Assembly: GCF_016427565.1 (NCBI RefSeq) | Contig: NZ_JAELXT010000035.1 | Location: 1 to 41,189, forward strand | Source: Microvirga splendida | GTDB lineage: Bacteria; Pseudomonadota; Alphaproteobacteria; Rhizobiales; Beijerinckiaceae | Length of the DNA stretch: 41,189 nt | Direction of reading: 5' to 3' | In this document: in pieces, positions 41,013 to 41,189 of the stretch | How the letters are laid out: each line of letters opens with the position of its first letter | How positions within the stretch are numbered: position 1 is the stretch's first letter | Translations under genes and position numbers: made by a program | Notes under the pieces: model-generated | What the model saw: the letters and a program-made list of their open reading frames with translations, nothing else | The model's database searches: none | Told to the model about the DNA's origin: nothing

Positions 41013-41109
41013 CACGGCCTGCGTACGTTTCAACCCGAATCAAACGGGCCAGCGGCCGGAATAATGCAACATTCTTTGGCTTCAGGGTGGCAGTCGCGGT
41101 GAAGTGAAG

Positions 41110-41189
41110 GCTTAGGCTCAGGACCTATTAATTTGGCCTGAGGAGTGCTTCAGTGTCTCTGTTCTGGAGGCGCTGATGGGTGATCTGTT
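41110..41189 (+). mobile_element. Possible left end of an IS5-type insertion sequence (cut by window)
   Basis: The end of the window contains GGAGG at 41165-41169 and ATG at 41176, opening a frame M-G-D-L that runs off the edge. IS5-family transposases common in Rhizobiales begin with M(S/G)DLF and are preceded by a short AT-rich terminal segment. The start of any terminal inverted repeat is not fixed; a plausible place is around GGCTCAGGACCTATTA (41113-41128). Only 80 bases are visible, so this is tentative. Confidence 0.3.

Overview
This is a GC-rich chromosomal segment from an alphaproteobacterium, most likely of the order Hyphomicrobiales (Rhizobiales) and perhaps near Microvirga or Methylobacterium. 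The inference rests on the rpsT-dnaA-dnaN-recF order, the ubiE-ubiB-coaBC-dut block beside a divergent mutM, the clustered GANTC (CcrM methylation) sites, and the style of the dispersed palindromic repeats. The genus is a guess. I saw no rRNA, tRNA or CRISPR array.

Region 1 (1-4.6 kb) holds a SnoaL-like protein, the ribosome-associated GTPase TypA/BipA, a glutathione S-transferase whose 3' end looks frameshifted, and a reverse-strand operon of four short, very hydrophilic, probably disordered proteins. Region 2 (4.6-10.1 kb) is a tight reverse-strand array, ubiE-ubiB-coaBC-dut-rrf2-cysK. It joins quinone synthesis, CoA synthesis (which consumes cysteine), dUTP removal, an Rrf2-type regulator and cysteine synthase. 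Region 3 (10.3-13.3 kb) reads forward: mutM, an enoyl-CoA hydratase, a TSUP transporter and rpsT.

Region 4 (13.3-22.8 kb) is the replication core. A 776-bp gene-free stretch before dnaA carries a perfect DnaA box, weaker boxes, ten GANTC sites in about 330 bp, a 14-bp direct repeat and a 12-bp tandem repeat, so it is the best candidate for the chromosomal origin. It is followed by dnaA, dnaN, recF, a translationally coupled CPBP-family membrane protease, a LysE-family exporter, a small membrane protein and gyrB.

Region 5 (22.9-41 kb) is accessory and housekeeping material. It contains a sensory diguanylate cyclase; an HxlR-SCP2 regulator divergent from a VOC/YciI/DoxX/PhnB-like operon; a dienelactone hydrolase; a patatin; a small HNH nuclease; a BON-domain protein; a HAD phosphatase; a MipA/OmpV outer-membrane protein; a QueD/PTPS-like enzyme without the usual cysteine; a GGDEF-EAL protein paired with a cysteine-free molybdopterin-oxidoreductase-like secreted protein; a ring-cleaving-dioxygenase-type VOC protein; an M20 amidohydrolase; and an MsbA-like ABC exporter. 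The right edge probably enters an insertion sequence.

No single new multi-gene system stands out beyond doubt. The best leads are the methylation-site and repeat architecture of the putative origin, the four-gene disordered-protein operon, the apparently leaderless hxlR, and several enzymes with replaced catalytic residues (CoaC Cys to Glu, PTPS-like without Cys, SUOX-like without Cys).
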